Below, one piece after another: positions 40,271 to 50,276 of a stretch of 64,000 bases of DNA (its first letter is position 1; the number at the start of each line of letters is the position of its first letter). The DNA comes from Eurosta solidaginis (lineage: Eukaryota > Arthropoda > Insecta > Diptera > Tephritidae): the NCBI RefSeq assembly GCF_040869045.1, contig NC_090322.1, positions 80,313,675-80,377,674 on the forward strand, given 5' to 3'. Under the pieces are notes generated by a model. That model saw only the letters and a list, made by a program, of their open reading frames with translations. It was not told the origin of the DNA and did not search any database. A program made the position numbers and the translations under genes.

Positions 40271-40499
40271 GTTTTTGAATTTTTTTTTTGTCCATCTAGC
40301 CTTTTTTCTGAAATAGTTCTGGAAACATTGCCGGTTACCATTAATCAGAATACTTTGATTAAAATATCCAAGAATCGCTTGATTAAAAAATTACATTTTA
40401 TTCATCACTGGCAATATTTTCTATGAAACAAGTATTTAAAAACCGGCTAAATTCTGTCCGTCAAAAAAAATTTTGTCGTGACAGTCGGGTATTGTGAAC
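40271..40499 (+). promoter_or_regulatory. Possible promoter/5' UTR sequence left of the PLE array
   Basis: Noncoding. If the array at 40514-56265 is removed, this stretch lies directly upstream of the candidate host exon at 56302-56459. TATTTAAAAA at about 40432-40441 could be a TATA-like element. No other promoter signal; purely positional inference. Confidence 0.2.
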
Positions 40500-40513
40500 A
40501 ATGTAATTTAACT
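40500..40513. repeat. Left target-site duplication of the PLE array
   Basis: AATGTAATTTAACT, repeated at 56266-56279. The last four bases (AACT) are also the PLE edge sequence, so the true duplication is 10-14 bp. Confidence 0.75.
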
Positions 40514-41089
40514 TTCCAGTTTGCTGGCTCGAGGTCTATGTTTTTCTTGCAAAAACTAATAAAACACAAGTTTTTCGTTCTGCCAATATATTTCGAATTA
40601 CCGTCGGTAATCGTCTTCAGGACAAACTAATAACAATATAAAGCATTAATATAATAAATAATTATCCCTACAACAAATTTATTCATATATGTACATACAT
40701 TTATTTACACGTTTGTACTGCTTAACGTGGAGTATCATACTAACTCTTTTTTGATAACAAAAATCTGTACGCCTGTGCTACGTTCTCTACATCAGATTTG
40801 TAATTTAATCTCTTGTCTGTCGGTGTGTTGATTATGTGCAGCATTTCTAATGTGAATCTCTTCTTGTATTGTTTTTCTTGTTGGAGCACAGAAGCTTCAT
40901 CAAAGTTTGGTGAGTGTTCATTGCTTGCACAGTGGGCCATTAAGGCCGTTTTATGGTTCTGTGTTTGTTTACAATATTTAAAATCAGATTTATGTTGTGC
41001 TAATCTGCTTTTTAATTTTGATTTTGTAGTTTCTACATAAAACTTGTTACAGGATTCGTTGGCCTTACCTTTGCAAGGTATTTTATATA
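40514..41089 (-). mobile_element. PLE unit F1, 3' part with GIY-YIG end and pseudo-LTR
   Basis: Minus strand. 41089-40740 encodes the GIY-YIG domain end; 40737-40514 is the noncoding terminal repeat that recurs at 50043, 53228 and 56004. Separated from the rest of F1 (47908-50042) by element G and a MITE. Confidence 0.85.
40740..41085 (-). pseudogene. GIY-YIG endonuclease part of PLE unit F1
   Basis: Contains YKIPCKGKANESCNKFYVETTKSKLKSRLAQHK and continues to FLLSKKS and a stop. The YVG of the GIY-YIG signature is YVE here (Gly to Glu), and the frame is cut by the G insertion at 41089, whose LTR supplies false N-terminal residues. In intact PLEs this domain nicks the target DNA. Confidence 0.8.
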
Positions 41090-41512
41090 AATTAAACAAT
41101 TTTAGTTTCTTTATAAATGTTAACATTTACTTCAATATCAATTATATTAATTTTACAATGTAATGTCGCGCAAAACGTCTTGTTGGTCCAATTGCCACAA
41201 AGTAAAGTGAACAACATCATTCTCATAAGAATATGTGAAGCTACCGCTGCTTACTCATCGCTACCATCCATTTACCTTCCCACCAACAATGAATCCAATA
41301 AGAATGCTCTCTTATACGTTATTCCAATTAGAACCACTGCAGTAGGGCCAGCGTTCACACCATCTCCGCTGCCAGCAACACAGATCGCTCTCCCAGCATT
41401 CATCGTACTCTTGCATTGCAAGTGTTTGCGAACCCGTTAAGTATTTTACTTATTATGATAGCGAAAATATATCTATTACGTGGGTGGGCATCAATAGTTT
41501 CTCGTCTTAACT
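41090..41512 (-). mobile_element. 3' LTR of G
   Basis: 423 bp, starts AGTTAAGACGAG at 41512 (minus) and ends ...GTTTAATT at 41090. Matches 47065-47487 throughout as far as I compared. A 107-codon ORF on the opposite strand occurs in both LTRs and is not taken as a gene. Confidence 0.9.
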
Positions 41513-41525
41513 CCTCCCCTTCTAA
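41513..41525 (-). other. Polypurine tract of G
   Basis: AGAAGGGGAGG in minus orientation directly before the 3' LTR, the expected plus-strand primer site. Confidence 0.7.
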
Positions 41526-42155
41526 GTGAGGAGCGTCCTCGATCCTTTACATTTAACGTACGTAACGTTTTGTTCAGTTTGGTGGAATTAAATTATACGC
41601 AATGGCTTTGCCAATTTGCAAATTGAAAATATGTACATATAATCTTGCTGACTGGACATAATGAATTATAGTTTGATGTATTGGCAATTTATTAGTGGTG
41701 GAGCAAAAGAACTTCCGTGGGACTTTTATCAATTTTAAAATGTCGAAGATAAATTGTTGCCGAGGTGTTATTTTCTTTGGAATGTAAAGGTTCTCTCAAG
41801 CCCACTCATACCATTTTGGTGAAAATTTTGTTTTGGTTTCTAAGCGAGCGGTAACTTATGGTCTTAAATGTAAGATATTAAAATTAATTCCTTAATACTA
41901 TTTAATTATTTCACAAACTATAATTTAAGCAATTATTTAGATTAAGTATTTAGTTTAAACTTAAATAACTATCTGTGAAATGCTCAGTAAAAAGTTCCAA
42001 AATTACGATGTAGTAGTTCAAACTGAATATTGACCTTCCGTTAAATGCAATGCGAACTCCATGTTAAAGGTATAATAAATACTTCCTCAAAAGGTTGCTT
42101 ATTTTAGATTAGAGATATACGGCGCCGCCGCCGATAAAGTGATCGGCGTAAACCT
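41526..42155 (-). other. Noncoding stretch between pol and 3' LTR of G
   Basis: About 630 bp with no ORF of note, where an env gene would lie in env-bearing relatives. It contains a GC-rich inverted stretch (GATCACTTTATCGGCGG...) near 42120-42150 just after pol. Confidence 0.6.
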
Positions 42156-45100
42156 CTATTTTAGATTGTCCTTATGTACCACCCTCCCCTTAATAAGAAC
42201 TGTAGTTCCTAAGTCCTTTTCTACAATTTGTTCTTCATAAAGGGGGGTTAATTTATTTCCTAGCCTTCTGTTTCTTTTTACCATGACCTTATCACCTGCA
42301 TTAAATGTACGTTGTATCCGATTTTTGTTGTGACTTTTTAATTCGGATTGCTGAGCTTGCCTTATACGTGCCGATACTTCATTATTTGTATTTTCTGTAG
42401 CAGGCCGAAATATGTCGATTGGCCTTTTATTGGTGACAGAATGTATTGTTTTATTGTACTCTATAGTAGAAAGCAATATCAAATCTTTTGTGTCATCAAT
42501 GCATTTCTCTAGCTTCATGCATCTAGCTATTTCTACCAATGTACTGTGAAATCTCTCTACTTGGCCATTAGAAGTGCTGTGGAGAGGTGGAGCATTTACG
42601 ATTTCAATACCAAAACTGTTGGCAAGAAGATATCTGACGGTATTTGAGTTCAATGATTTCTCATTATCGCAGTAAATGACTCTGGCCTTAGGAAATACAT
42701 TCAAAAGTTGTAGGATTTTCGGTTTTATATCTACGATCGTCCTAGATCGTATTGTTTGAACAACTGCGAATTTGGAAAATTTATCCAAACATGTTAGAAA
42801 ATAATTCGAGTCTGTAGAAAAAATATCAATATGCAGGGTTTCGCCTACATATGATGGGATTGGTGTTTCGGATATTCTATGTTTCTGGTGATGTCTACTA
42901 TATTTTGCCCTTGAACAAATTTTGCAGTTACCAACTGCTTCTTTTGCCTTCTTCTCTAGTTTTGGAAAAAAATAATCCTTTAAAATTTGTTTGACGTTTT
43001 CTTGTGGAGCGCGGTGCGCCCGATTATGTTCTGTAACTATAATCTCTAGCTGGTCGTTTGGATCAAATATGTCTGTTACAAACGTTTTTGCATATTTGAA
43101 TTTCGTATTTGGAAATATACGTACTAAGTCATGTTGAATGTGTGCTAAGGTAGGCAAACTACAATGAATTGCATTCACCACTTTGGTGTTAACAAGGTCT
43201 TGAATGATGCCTAAAAGTGTGTTTTTATCACGAAATCGGATAATATGCCTTGTTCTGTTTCCAAAAATAATAAAAGTTCTTTTCGACGGTATTTCAGCCT
43301 CTTCAATAATGATTTGGTTTTTAAAACAATTTACTGGCTTTTCAACTGCCTCTATCGTATAAGTTAGGGACTGTTCGCTATGAATCGTTCCCGAGTTTGA
43401 ATTTGAATCTTCTTCTATTACGTTGAGTTGCTGACGCGACAGGGCATCGGCAACAAAGTTTTCTTTTCCTGGCTTATAGTATAATTTTGCATTGTGCTCA
43501 TCGATGAACGCTTTCCAACGTTTGAGCTTAGCATTCGGATTTCTATCCGAAACTGCAAACGTTAGAGGCTGGTGATCTGTAAAAATGTTTAAATTTTTTA
43601 CACCGTAAAGGTAGTTTCTCAGGTTCTTTAACGCCCACACAATGGCTAGAAGCTCCCTTTCGTTTGTAGCGAAGTTAAGCTCATTATCTTTTAATGTTCT
43701 AGAAATCATGGTTATGGGCCTACCATCCTGAGACAAAACAGCGCCCAGGCCATGGTTAGAAGCGTCTGTTGTCAAATCGAAAGGTTTTTTATAATCAGGG
43801 TAACCAAGCATAACATTTTCTGATACCAAAATATGTTTTAGGGAATCAAATGCTTGAAGCTGTTCTAAGTTTAAAACTATTTTGACTCTTTTGGATTGAG
43901 TAGCACTGACTCTGCCGTTTTCGCCTTTTAGAATATCTGTCAGAGGTTTAGCTATGCGGGCAAAATCTTTAATGAAACATCTGTAGTAGCTGGCTAATCC
44001 TAGAAACGATCTGAGACTATACAAATTTTCTGGAGCCGGGAAATTTAGCATTGCATTAACCTTGTCGGGACATGTTTTTATGCCCTTCCTTGACACGACA
44101 AACCCGAGGTACTCAATTTCAGTCTTGAAAAAATGCGATTTTTCCACCGAAACCTTCATGTTTGCATCACATAAACTTTTTAAAACCCAGTCTATATCTT
44201 GAACGTGTTGCTCTTTTGTAGGTGAGAATATTATTACGTCATCAACGTAAACGTAACAGCTTCTACCTATTTGCTCCCTAAGTACATCATCGATAGCCCT
44301 TTGGAATATACTTGGCGCGTTCTTTAAACCAAATGGTAGTCTACAAAATTCATATTTGCCATTGTTCACAGAAAATGCGGTTTTCTCCCTATCTCGCTCT
44401 GCGAGCTCAATTTGATGAAATCCTGATTTCAGATCAAGGGTTGAAAAGTACTGGGACTGGCCCATGCTTGAAAGAATGGACATAACGTTTGGTATGGGGT
44501 ACTTATCGTCGATAGTAATTTCGTTTAACTTTCGAAAATCTACTACCAGACGTTTCTTTTTATTGCCTAGCTCGTCGAGTCCTTTTTTATCCACTACCCA
44601 TATTGGGTTGTTGTAAGGAGACCTAGATGGTCTAATAATACCGTCTTTCAGGAGTTCCTTTACCTCCTTATTGACAAAATCTATTACGCCCATTGGGTAT
44701 GGATATAATTTGGAATAAATGGGTTCCTCATGTTTTGTTCTAATTGTGGCAACTACATTCGTATTGTATGGTAGAGCCGTATTTGGATCGGCAAAAGCCT
44801 TTTTTCTTTTATCGATCATATTTAAAAAATCTTTTTTTATAGCAAGGGGTACATTATCTTGTTGAATTTTGATGATATTTATGCTTTCGTATTTAATAAA
44901 TAATAGCTTCTCGGTCCCATAATCATGAATAATTTCGCCTTTTTTAAGGTCTACTATAGCGTTAACCTGCTTAAGCAGGTCAAGCCCAACTATCGCATCA
45001 AAGCTTAGCAAATTAGGTAAAATAATGAAGTCGGAGTTCACACCAAATAGGTTTATAGTGCATTTTCTATTTACTTTCGTCTCTCCATGTATTGATCTGG

Positions 45101-45188
45101 CTAAAATTGGTTTATTTAGGGGTACGGTCCCTTTTAGCTCGGCAAACGGTTTAATATAACTTTTTGAAGCGCCAGTATCAATTAACAT
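42156..45188 (-). CDS. pol: pol polyprotein of G: protease, RT, RNase H, integrase
   Basis: 1010 codons from the first ATG, but the frame is open further upstream and is probably entered by -1 frameshift from gag at 45251-45257. Protease active site DTGAS at residues 4-8; RT with LDLKSGFHQIEL near 251 and YVDD at about 314-317; RNase H with TTDASNHGLGAVL near 470; integrase zinc domain (HRAPQ..., CKICSRAKY) near 735-780, then LHIDIFST, YCDNEKS and VERFHSTLVEIAR carrying the D, D, E residues. The end has a GDKVMVKRNRRLG segment. Length and order fit gypsy-lineage pol. No stops or altered catalytic residues seen. Confidence 0.9.
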   Translation of the reverse strand: MLIDTGASKSYIKPFAELKGTVPLNKPILARSIHGETKVNRKCTINLFGVNSDFIILPNLLSFDAIVGLDLLKQVNAIVDLKKGEIIHDYGTEKLLFIKYESINIIKIQQDNVPLAIKKDFLNMIDKRKKAFADPNTALPYNTNVVATIRTKHEEPIYSKLYPYPMGVIDFVNKEVKELLKDGIIRPSRSPYNNPIWVVDKKGLDELGNKKKRLVVDFRKLNEITIDDKYPIPNVMSILSSMGQSQYFSTLDLKSGFHQIELAERDREKTAFSVNNGKYEFCRLPFGLKNAPSIFQRAIDDVLREQIGRSCYVYVDDVIIFSPTKEQHVQDIDWVLKSLCDANMKVSVEKSHFFKTEIEYLGFVVSRKGIKTCPDKVNAMLNFPAPENLYSLRSFLGLASYYRCFIKDFARIAKPLTDILKGENGRVSATQSKRVKIVLNLEQLQAFDSLKHILVSENVMLGYPDYKKPFDLTTDASNHGLGAVLSQDGRPITMISRTLKDNELNFATNERELLAIVWALKNLRNYLYGVKNLNIFTDHQPLTFAVSDRNPNAKLKRWKAFIDEHNAKLYYKPGKENFVADALSRQQLNVIEEDSNSNSGTIHSEQSLTYTIEAVEKPVNCFKNQIIIEEAEIPSKRTFIIFGNRTRHIIRFRDKNTLLGIIQDLVNTKVVNAIHCSLPTLAHIQHDLVRIFPNTKFKYAKTFVTDIFDPNDQLEIIVTEHNRAHRAPQENVKQILKDYFFPKLEKKAKEAVGNCKICSRAKYSRHHQKHRISETPIPSYVGETLHIDIFSTDSNYFLTCLDKFSKFAVVQTIRSRTIVDIKPKILQLLNVFPKARVIYCDNEKSLNSNTVRYLLANSFGIEIVNAPPLHSTSNGQVERFHSTLVEIARCMKLEKCIDDTKDLILLSTIEYNKTIHSVTNKRPIDIFRPATENTNNEVSARIRQAQQSELKSHNKNRIQRTFNAGDKVMVKRNRRLGNKLTPLYEEQIVEKDLGTTVLIKGRVVHKDNLK

Positions 45189-45211
45189 CTTTATAACCCT
45201 TCCCTCAGATC

Positions 45212-46537
45212 CTATTGATCTTCTAATCCAAGGGAGTAGGGTACTATCCCTAAAAAATTAATATGTTCTTCAATATTTTCGACTTCATTATCCACTATGC
45301 TATCGTATAAATTTTCGTCAGCTGTTTCCTGCGAGATGTGATTAACTCTCTGAATTTTCGGCCCGGTATTTCTATCGGACTCAAGGCGTCGTTTAAACTG
45401 TTGCCCTTGATTACTGGTATTAATGGGGAGATGTCTTTGCTTAGAGCTTTGGAAGTTATTGGTCCTATTTTCTTGTAAAAAATCATTGGACGGATTTTGA
45501 GGTACGTAGTTCGTTGAACGACGTAACCGGGATAGTGATGGATCTATATCCATCGGCTCAGATCTTTCTTGCCTACCATTATAAGAAAAATTCCGTTTTT
45601 GTTGCCTATTGGGATTGGTTTGAAAATGTGGGTTTTTGTGGCCACTTAAATTATCCAATTGATTGTTGCTGCTTTCGCTTAGTTTCTTGTCTATAGTTTG
45701 ACTTTTGCTATTTTCATCGAAACGGTTTGAAAAGTTTGTCGCAAATACGTAACGCGCATGGTTTGCCTCTACCTCCTGTGCAAGTGCCAAAGCAGATGGT
45801 AAATCCGCCGGCCGAGCAGAAAACAAAATATCGCAAAGGGGTTTCTTTAGACCCGAAATAAAAACGCGTAGAGCATCCATTCTGTACTTCTCATTAATAG
45901 AAGTCGCTATCTGACTTTCGTAAGTCATTATAGTCTTATTGGTAAGAAGGGTGAGTTTTCTCTCGACTTCATCATAAAACTTCAATACCGTCAGATTTCC
46001 TTGTCGCAAAGTACTCATCTCCTGCTCGATCAAATATATCGGCCTCTTATCGGCATAAGTAAAATCTAACCTCGCTATTATGGCTTTAAAATTCAACACG
46101 GTATTGAATGAAGCCAAAACACCATCAGCGGCGCCTCTAATCTTATTTCTGATGATTGCGACCGCCTGGTAATGTTTTGCGCTTCCATCGTACCTTTCGT
46201 ACAGTTTGTAGGCCGTGTGCGCCGCTTGCCTCCATGATACATATTTTTCTTGTTTACCGTCAAACTCAGGCAAGGATTTGACGAGGTCGAGGGTCTCATC
46301 GCATTGCACATTGCCTACAATCTGCACTTCCTCAAAAGATTCTACATTGGCCGTCAATGTAGTTGTAAATTTCTTGGTAACTTCGTCTAACTTTTTGTCG
46401 AAATCCGCTTTCTGTGTAGAGAATGCAGCCGATATCGCTGCGGCTACAATAGCTTGAAGTTCTTCGGAATTCATTTCTGGATTTTTGTCTTTTAAAACTA
46501 ATGAATTGAAAAGGGTAACTAAGTCAGAATCGCTCAT
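45212..46537 (-). CDS. gag: gag of G
   Basis: 441 codons, start MSDSDLVTLFNSL at 46537. The central helical capsid-like part has VKSLPEFDGKQEKYVSWRQAAH and YDEVERKLTLLTNKT. The C-terminal third is rich in Asn, Gln and Arg (NSNNQ, RQQKRNFSYNGRQERSEPMDID) and has no CCHC knuckle, as is usual in gypsy-lineage gag proteins. The -1 slippery site lies 13 codons before the stop at 45212-45214. Confidence 0.85.
   Translation of the reverse strand: MSDSDLVTLFNSLVLKDKNPEMNSEELQAIVAAAISAAFSTQKADFDKKLDEVTKKFTTTLTANVESFEEVQIVGNVQCDETLDLVKSLPEFDGKQEKYVSWRQAAHTAYKLYERYDGSAKHYQAVAIIRNKIRGAADGVLASFNTVLNFKAIIARLDFTYADKRPIYLIEQEMSTLRQGNLTVLKFYDEVERKLTLLTNKTIMTYESQIATSINEKYRMDALRVFISGLKKPLCDILFSARPADLPSALALAQEVEANHARYVFATNFSNRFDENSKSQTIDKKLSESSNNQLDNLSGHKNPHFQTNPNRQQKRNFSYNGRQERSEPMDIDPSLSRLRRSTNYVPQNPSNDFLQENRTNNFQSSKQRHLPINTSNQGQQFKRRLESDRNTGPKIQRVNHISQETADENLYDSIVDNEVENIEEHINFLGIVPYSLGLEDQ
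45251..45257 (-). promoter_or_regulatory. Programmed -1 frameshift site (T_TTT_TTA) between gag and pol
   Basis: In gag frame the codons are AAT TTT TTA GGG, giving the canonical X_XXY_YYZ heptamer TTTTTTA. Slipping by -1 leads into AGG GAT AGT..., which stays open into pol. The following 50 bases were not folded; a downstream hairpin or pseudoknot would strengthen the case. Confidence 0.75.
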
Positions 46538-47046
46538 TAACTTGAGGTACTATGCGCTATTTAGATTAAATGGGCCGAATACCGAAAGGCTAATTTAATG
46601 GCAGAAATAGACCATAAATTCCCTGAATATTCTTATTAAATTTTATACTAATATTTTTCCCTAAATATTTTTATTACATACATTTTTCTGAAGTTGATTA
46701 AAGAAGTAGGTAACATTAATGGAAGGTACCATACGCAGTTTATAAAAAATGGTGAACTACAATAGGCTAATTAAATTTCAGATTGAGCCCACAAATTACC
46801 ACAATATTTTTTTATTTTATTAAATATTTATTTAATAATAATTTACCGAAATACACTGAGCAAATCACTTACATGGATTTTTCTAAAACCGTTTCTTTAT
46901 TTGTCTCCGTTGTCTTTCCTTTGTGAATGTCATCCAAGGTCGATGCGATATGGGTTATTTTCCTTCAATTTTCTGTTATTTTGTAGGTACTGTTTTTCCT
47001 CATCAGCAATAACATTCCAGAATATTAATTAATTACGATCTTCCCG
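46538..47046 (-). other. 5' untranslated leader of G
   Basis: About 510 bp between the primer-binding site and the gag ATG, AT-rich, no ORF. It could contain packaging signals, or insulator-like repeats as in some gypsy elements; none was recognised here. Confidence 0.6.
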
Positions 47047-47065
47047 GCCCCACGTTTGGGCGCCA
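47046..47065 (-). other. Primer-binding site of G, tRNA-Lys type
   Basis: In minus orientation TGGCGCCCAAACGTGGGG starts at the LTR edge (sharing one base). It resembles the complement of an insect tRNA-Lys 3' end with one extra A, as used by gypsy-lineage elements. Confidence 0.75.
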
Positions 47066-47487
47066 ATTAAACAATTTTAGTTTCTTTATAAATGTTAACA
47101 TTTACTTCAATATCAATTATATTAATTTTACAATGTAATGTCGCGCAAAACGTCTTGTTGGTCCAATTGCCACAAAGTAAAGTGAACAACATCATTCTCA
47201 TAAGAATATGTGAAGCTACCGCTGCTTACTCATCGCTACCATCCATTTACCTTCCCACCAACAATGAATCCAATAAGAATGCTCTCTTATACGTTATTCC
47301 AATTAGAACCACTGCAGTAGGGCCAGCGTTCACACCATCTCCGCTGCCAGCAACACAGATCGCTCTCCCAGCATTCATCGTACTCTTGCATTGCAAGTGT
47401 TTGCGAACCCGTTAAGTATTTTACTTATTATGATAGCGAAAATATATCTATTACGTGGGTGGGCATCAATAGTTTCTCGTCTTAACT
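47065..47487 (-). mobile_element. 5' LTR of G
   Basis: 423 bp, same sequence as 41090-41512 as far as compared. Adjacent to the primer-binding site at its inner edge and to TATA (47488-47491) at its outer edge. Confidence 0.9.
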
Positions 47488-47496
47488 TATATAATA

Positions 47497-47902
47497 GCCG
47501 TGTTTTTTAACACGCGTATATCCGTTTTCGCTTAAACTTTATATTGACTGCTAAACGACAAACTATAAATACACCTCTGAAATTGCTGCGCATAAATTTT
47601 GTCCTACTAAATTTCAACACGCATTATACTCAGATGTAACTGAAATATATGTCTTTGTTTCACCCTCTACACTAATTCTATGTATTCTATGTGTGTCCAC
47701 AATTCATCGCAACTGATTCAGCTATATGTTATACCCTATGGCCATCAGAGCGTTGCGTCTCCGCTTTTCGGTACACCCTGTTGCTGTAGCTAGTTGTTTA
47801 AACACAGCCGCTAGATGGGTCTCCTAAGCATTATCTAAGCGAGGATAGGCGTTTTTTTACACGCGCAAACGAAACGTATACGCGCGTGTTAAAAAACACG
47901 GC
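47497..47902. mobile_element. MITE E1 (406 bp) with palindromic terminal inverted repeats
   Basis: Ends GCCGTGTTTTTTAACACGCG... and ...CGCGTGTTAAAAAACACGGC form an inverted repeat of about 20 bp, and each end is itself a hairpin (CGTGTT...AACACG). Flanked by TAATA at 47492-47496 and 47903-47907; one copy plus the neighbours restores the PLE sequence of F2. No coding capacity. Superfamily unknown. A relative lies at 61538-61879. Confidence 0.8.
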
Positions 47903-47907
47903 TAATA

Positions 47908-49972
47908 TTGCTTTTTTCCGCGGTTGGTATTTTTGACTTTGTTCTATTAAAAATGTGTTTTAGTGTGTTTACTGGTTTATGGGCTACTTTTATTTCGTTT
48001 TTGTTGTAGCAATCTGATTTCGTAAGCCGCTCTGATAATTGTGGTACATATACTACTGACTTGAATATCTTTGGCTCGTCTACTATTTGATTTTGGGTTT
48101 CTGATACCGTTCTTTTTATTAAAGAATTTATAATACTATCCGGAAAGTCATTATTTTTTAATATCATTCTAATTTCAGTCTTAATTTCTCTGTGGTAAGT
48201 GTCGTCAGATATTTGTAACATTCGTCGAATACAGCCTCTCGCTGTATTAATTATCATCGTTTTTGGATGTTTAGAATTATAATTGATGATTCGTCCTGAT
48301 GCTATAGGTTTCTTATACCACTTTAGCTTTATTTCGTTACCATGTCTTATTATGATTGAGTCCAGGTACGGTAGTTTTCCTTCGTTTTCGAGCTCGGTAG
48401 TAAATTTAATATATCTATTGAAAGAATTTAATGCGTCAAGAGTGTTCTGTACCTCGTTTTCGTTTATAATTGCAAATATGTCATCGACATACTTTGTAAG
48501 TAGTCTCGGCTTTTGTTTAACTTTTTCCATCGAACTTTGAAGCAACTTATCCATAACAATATCTGCGATAACTGGTGACGTTGGCGACCCCATTGGTAAT
48601 CCTCTTATTTGTGTGTATATTTGATCTTCGTATTTAAAATAACTGTTTTCCTCAATACAAAATTTCAATATTTCCATGAATAGTTTTTTCGGTATTTTAG
48701 TGTGCATTTCTATTATTGTCCATTTCTCTTGAATAACCTCAAGAGCTAGCTGTGTTGGAACGCTCGGAAACAGCGAGACAACATCGAACGAAATAAGTTT
48801 TTCATCATCATTAATATGAGTATTACTTATTCTTTCTTTAAATTCGAGTGTATTTTTGACATTATAACTAGACTTTTCTGTTAAATTTTTTAAAATATTT
48901 GTAATGAATTTACATAGACCCAACGATGGTGATCCAGTGGTTGAACATATCGGCCTAAGGGGTGTCCCTTCCTTATGGATTTTTGGGAGTCCATAAATTC
49001 TAGGGGAAAGGGTTGTGGTGGTGATCAGACTATTTCTTTCGGCCTTTGAAATTAGCTCCATTTCAAACATTTTATTTGCTAAGTTGTTGTTTTTTGTTTG
49101 TAATTTTGACGTAGGGTCTTGCCTTTGTAATCTGTACATCGTTAAATCATTTAATATTTCTTTCATTTTTAGATTATAATCATCTTTCTCCATAGCCACA
49201 GTTTTATTGCCTTTGTCAGACGTGAGAATTTTAATGTTGTTATTTTGCCTAAGAAAGTTTCGCGTTCGACCCACTGTATCAACTATTGCACTATCCATTG
49301 CATTCAGTTTATTTGTTTTTGTATGCTCTTTTATTAGTACCGAAAATTTTGTGAGAGCTTCCTCTTGCTGCTCTTTGTTTTTAATTGTTTGTACAAGTTC
49401 TTCACCGTCTGCGATGCATTCGAATAAAGGGAAATTCTTATTGTTTGTTGGTAACGCGAACTTTGGACCCTTAGCTAAGAGCGACTTTATGTCCGATGGA
49501 AAGCTTACATTTGTTGTGTTAATAAACCAATCTTGTTGCGTGTTGTTGTTGGCGAAGATGTTGTTGCGCTTGCTTTGTAGTTTTAAATATTTACTTTCCT
49601 GCTTCTCTTTTAACTTCGTTTTTAGTTTGCGCGCTATAATTTCTTCGCTAATTTTAAATCTTTCAAAGTCATCTGCGCTCAGACGCATTCAAAGTATTTT
49701 TTAATTAGAAGATTCAATATTTTTGTGTGAAAGTAATAAGTGTATCTATCTAAAGTTCTGTCTATATTTTTGTGTGTGTTACGGTCAAAAACAAATAACT
49801 TATCACATCTAGTCGTATTTTTAATAAAATTAGGAACTAACCTAGATTTTCTACATTTTAACAAAAATTTTATGTTGGATTCAATTTTTACCACTTTCTT
49901 TGATACAACCTGATATTTATTTATTACTGCTTTAGAGTTGCTAATGTTGTTTTTTATTTCCGCATATCCCAT
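47908..49972 (-). pseudogene. Reverse transcriptase part of PLE unit F1
   Basis: Start ATG at 49972 (MGYAEIKNNISNSK). The frame is broken near 49680 by a deletion of about 52 bp relative to F2, then open from 49688 into the MITE, where false residues end it. RT motifs: LPKIHKEGTPLRPICS, SFDVVSLFPSVP, GLPMGSPTSPVIADI and LLTKYVDDIFAI, the pattern of Penelope-like RT. The GIY-YIG domain continues at 41089 beyond the inserts. Confidence 0.85.
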
Positions 49973-50042
49973 TTTCTTGTTGTTTGTATGCTGACGGCGT
50001 GCCTTCCGTTTCTTTAAAAATACTGATTTATCGACCTTTTCT
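49973..50042 (-). other. 5' leader of PLE unit F1
   Basis: Noncoding sequence between the shared terminal repeat and the ATG, the same as 53490-53531 before F3. F1 and F2 are joined head to tail through the terminal repeat at 50043-50276. Confidence 0.7.
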
Positions 50043-50276
50043 TCTTAACTTTCCAGTTTGCTGGCTCGAGGTCTATGTTTTTCTTGCAAAAACTAATAAA
50101 ACACAAGTTTTTCGTTCTGCCAATATATTTCGAATTACCGTCGGTAATCGTCTTCAGGACAAACTAATAACAATATAAAGCATTAATATAATAAATAATT
50201 ATCCCTACAACAAATTTATTCATATATGTACATACATTTATTTACACGTTTGTACTGCTTAACGTGGAGTATCATA
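50043..50276 (-). repeat. Terminal repeat (pseudo-LTR) between PLE units F1 and F2
   Basis: Noncoding repeat shared with 40514-40737, 53228-53490 and 56004-56265. It serves as 3' end of F2 and 5' end of F1, the partial tandem arrangement known for Penelope-like elements. Confidence 0.8.

Larger units (their letters stand above)
41090..47487 (-). mobile_element. Intact gypsy-lineage LTR retrotransposon G, inserted in PLE unit F1
   Basis: 6.4 kb. Both LTRs are 423 bp and appear identical. The 4-bp TSD TATA is at 41086-41089 and 47488-47491; removing the element restores TTTTATATATAATATTGC as found in sister PLE unit F2 (about 50618-50635). LTR ends AGTT...AATT in element orientation and a TATATA target are typical of the Drosophila gypsy lineage. 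It has gag and pol but no env frame. Everything needed for transposition seems present in sequence, making this the youngest insertion in the window. Confidence 0.92.

Noticed and set aside
41117..41440. 107-codon ORF, repeated identically at 47092-47415
   Set aside because: It is inside both LTRs of G, antisense to the element; identity reflects LTR identity, not a gene.
41526..42155. env gene of element G
   Set aside because: No open frame of useful length, signal peptide or membrane segment in this interval on the element strand.
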